Shown: piece by piece, positions 62,121 through 64,000 of the stretch | Numbering within the stretch: the stretch's first letter is position 1 | Layout of the letters: the number at the start of each line of letters is the position of its first letter | Assembly (NCBI GenBank): GCA_964491265.1 | Contig: CAZBFP010000019.1 | Location: 3,749 to 67,748, forward strand | DNA: 64,000 nt | Reading direction: 5' to 3' | From: JBBAGC01 sp964491265 | GTDB taxonomy: Bacteria; Spirochaetota; UBA4802; UBA5550 | Program-made: the position numbers and the translations under genes | The notes under the pieces: model-generated | Databases searched by the model: none | Told to the model about the DNA's origin: nothing | Seen by the model: only the letters and a program-made list of their open reading frames with translations

Positions 62121-63959
62121 ATGAAGTCAGAAAAAAAGCAGATAATAAAAAAAATACTGGTGCATGACAGCATCAAAGAAAAAATCAATATACCCTCAAC
62201 CCTTGAGGCTCCAGTTAAAGTATGTAATAATATTACCAGAGAAATGGACTCCATACTGGTTGAATGTGACGGCTACAGCCTCCTTACACTGATAATAATT
62301 CCCTTTAACCTTTACGATGAAATTCACAAATACCTGAATCTCACAGACTATTCCCGCATATTCTACCAGATGATCCTTATAGGGAGTGAGGAGAATCTGA
62401 TAAATGATAAAATTGAACGGCTCTATCATATTGCTGATTTCCTTACTGAAAAAGCAGGGGAACATAAGCTGGGCTTCATAATCAGAAAATCATTCTCAAT
62501 AATTGAAAAACATTACCAGAACGAGCAGAAGAAGAGATGGTACTACAACAGGCTTATGGATTCCCAGAGAGATCAGGAGGATCTGATAAATATAGGGAAA
62601 GCACTCTCTGCGGAAAAAAAGCAGGACCAGCTTCTACGGCTTATTCTATCTCTCAGCAAAAAAATGACAGGTGCAGATGCAGGAAGCATCTATCTTGTAG
62701 AAGATGATGAGTTAGGGCGAAAAAGACTACGGTTCAAATACTCCCACACCTTTTCCAGGAGTATACCGCTTGAAGAGTATGTTATGGATCTGAACATGAA
62801 TTCCATATCCGGCTATGTGGCCACTACAGGTGAGGTTTTAAATATTCCCGATGCCTATAAAATTGACGAACTTTCACCCTACTCCTTCAATCCATATTTT
62901 GACAGGCAGCACAACTACATCAGCAGATCCATGATTGTTGTTCCGATGAAAAATCATTCAGACCAGATTATCGGGGTTATACAGCTTATAAACAGTAAAG
63001 AGGATCTTTCCGGACACATCCAGTACGACAATGAGGCATTTCAGATCAAGCTTGAGAATAAAGAGGATTTTGACAGATATGTTGTAACATTTGATGAAAA
63101 ATACAACAGCCTCCTTGAAGCAATTGCTGGGCAGGCAGCCATAGCAATTGAAAACAACAGGCTTATAAATCAGATACAGACTCAATTTGAAGAATTTGTT
63201 AAAGCTTCAGTTACTGCAATTGAATCGCGCGATCCGGCCACATCAGGTCACTCTTTCCGCGTGGCGGAAATCTGCAGGGAACTGGCACAAGCGGTTAATA
63301 ACATAGATCAGGGTTATCTTAAGGATTTCTTTTTTTCTGAAAACGATATAAAGGAACTTGAATTCGCTGCCCTGCTTCACGACTTCGGCAAGGTATATAT
63401 TGACCTGAATATTTTCCGCAAAGCAAAAAAACTCTTCCCCGTTGATTTAACCAACCTCATTCTCCGTCTCGATTATCTCTACAGATTTACAGAGCTGAAA
63501 TTTTCAATTCGGGAAAAAGAATTCCTTGCGCATACCCTTACTCATCCCGGAAAGAGCATGGAGCCTCTCGATAAAATTGAATCTGAAAAAAAATATATTC
63601 TCCACTCAATATCTGAAATTAAAAATGAACTGATTAGATTAAACGAACCAACCATTACAGACGGCGACCCGGAAAAGCTTCTTGCAGATATTATAGATAG
63701 AATCAGTAGCCTTGAGTGTATTGATATCTCCGGAAGGAGCCTGGAAATTCTTACTGAGCATGATAAACTTAATCTGAAGATCACCAGGGGGAGCCTCAAT
63801 CCCGTTGAAAGAAAAGAGATTGAAAGCCACGTTATTGAAACATACAAATTTGTCAGCAAAATACCATGGCCCCCTGAATACAAAAACATACCGGAAATAG
63901 CCCTGAGGCATCACGAAATGCTGGACGGTTCCGGATACCCCGACGGCCAGACTGTGTGA
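62121..63959 (+). CDS. GAF-domain HD-GYP phosphodiesterase-like protein, truncated C-terminus
   Basis: A protein of 612 residues: N-terminal region (1-150), GAF domain (about 165-345; AGSIYLVEDDELGRKRLRF, RSMIVVPMKNHSDQIIGVIQ), then an HD-GYP domain with ATSGHSFRVAEICRELAQ, the HD pair in FAALLHDFGKVYID and the GYP motif in RHHEMLDGSGYPDG. The frame stops three residues after GYPDG. Intact HD-GYP domains continue roughly 70-80 residues (the DVFDALTS region), so the end is missing. HD-GYP proteins hydrolyse cyclic di-GMP; this copy may be inactive. An AAAAGGAG follows 33 bases later at the window edge. Confidence 0.85.
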   Translation: MKSEKKQIIKKILVHDSIKEKINIPSTLEAPVKVCNNITREMDSILVECDGYSLLTLIIIPFNLYDEIHKYLNLTDYSRIFYQMILIGSEENLINDKIERLYHIADFLTEKAGEHKLGFIIRKSFSIIEKHYQNEQKKRWYYNRLMDSQRDQEDLINIGKALSAEKKQDQLLRLILSLSKKMTGADAGSIYLVEDDELGRKRLRFKYSHTFSRSIPLEEYVMDLNMNSISGYVATTGEVLNIPDAYKIDELSPYSFNPYFDRQHNYISRSMIVVPMKNHSDQIIGVIQLINSKEDLSGHIQYDNEAFQIKLENKEDFDRYVVTFDEKYNSLLEAIAGQAAIAIENNRLINQIQTQFEEFVKASVTAIESRDPATSGHSFRVAEICRELAQAVNNIDQGYLKDFFFSENDIKELEFAALLHDFGKVYIDLNIFRKAKKLFPVDLTNLILRLDYLYRFTELKFSIREKEFLAHTLTHPGKSMEPLDKIESEKKYILHSISEIKNELIRLNEPTITDGDPEKLLADIIDRISSLECIDISGRSLEILTEHDKLNLKITRGSLNPVERKEIESHVIETYKFVSKIPWPPEYKNIPEIALRHHEMLDGSGYPDGQTV

Positions 63960-64000
63960 ATAATATTTTCCGGGGACAAATTTTTTAGTTGCAAAAGGAG

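Overview
The window is a chromosomal segment of a moderately AT-rich bacterium. It reads as an anaerobic or microaerobic, motile, diderm organism. Supporting signs are an adenosylcobalamin-dependent ribonucleotide reductase, a benzoyl-CoA-reductase/2-hydroxyacyl-CoA-dehydratase type Fe-S cluster, a predicted lipoprotein and an RND pump, two chemoreceptors and a FlgM-like anti-sigma factor. The mix of REC-SpoIIE phosphatase, GAF-HD-GYP protein, long exported TPR proteins and many sensor kinases is typical of Spirochaetota. That placement is an inference and was not tested by phylogeny. The only RNA gene seen is tRNA-Phe(GAA).

Layout. 1-4.4 kb: a minus-strand signalling operon (sensor kinase, REC-PAS kinase, response regulator cut by the left edge). 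4.6-6.5 kb: an MFS carrier and an exported helical protein. 6.6-14.6 kb: an accessory/defence island with a DUF559 nuclease, an ORF6N protein with a PLD-like tail between two ~0.5 kb direct repeats, and a coupled operon of type IIG restriction-modification enzyme, papain-like cysteine peptidase candidate and a 63-residue protein. 15.4-23 kb: metF, pta, tRNA-Phe, a TPR protein, a B12-domain radical SAM protein and rsmA. 23-31 kb: a heme-type chemoreceptor, gamma carbonic anhydrase, PNPOx-like protein, lone ABC ATPase, FlgM-like protein, MBL hydrolase and nadE. 31.7-38.4 kb: a catabolic-looking operon (acyl-CoA ligase, two dehydratase/reductase subunits, SDR, activase) divergent from an IclR regulator with a palindromic operator. 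39-43.4 kb: a six-TM chemoreceptor, hisD and carA. 43.4-49 kb: a second accessory patch (Phd-like antitoxin, DUF433/DUF5615 pair, beheaded AEC transporter, AAA-PDDEXK protein, Rpn nuclease, MITE-like repeats). 49-64 kb: nrdJ, a lipoprotein and TPR pair, Na/Pi cotransporter with an RND permease, REC-SpoIIE phosphatase, an unknown conserved protein, and a GAF-HD-GYP protein cut short near the right edge.

The intergenic space is heavily colonised by several families of non-autonomous palindromic repeats. Some have entered coding sequence in frame (type IIG enzyme) or sit at gene truncations (AEC transporter). The strongest candidate for an undescribed system is the type IIG enzyme/peptidase/small-protein operon at 9.7-14.6 kb. 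Second is the IclR-controlled dehydratase/reductase operon of unknown substrate at 31.7-38.4 kb.
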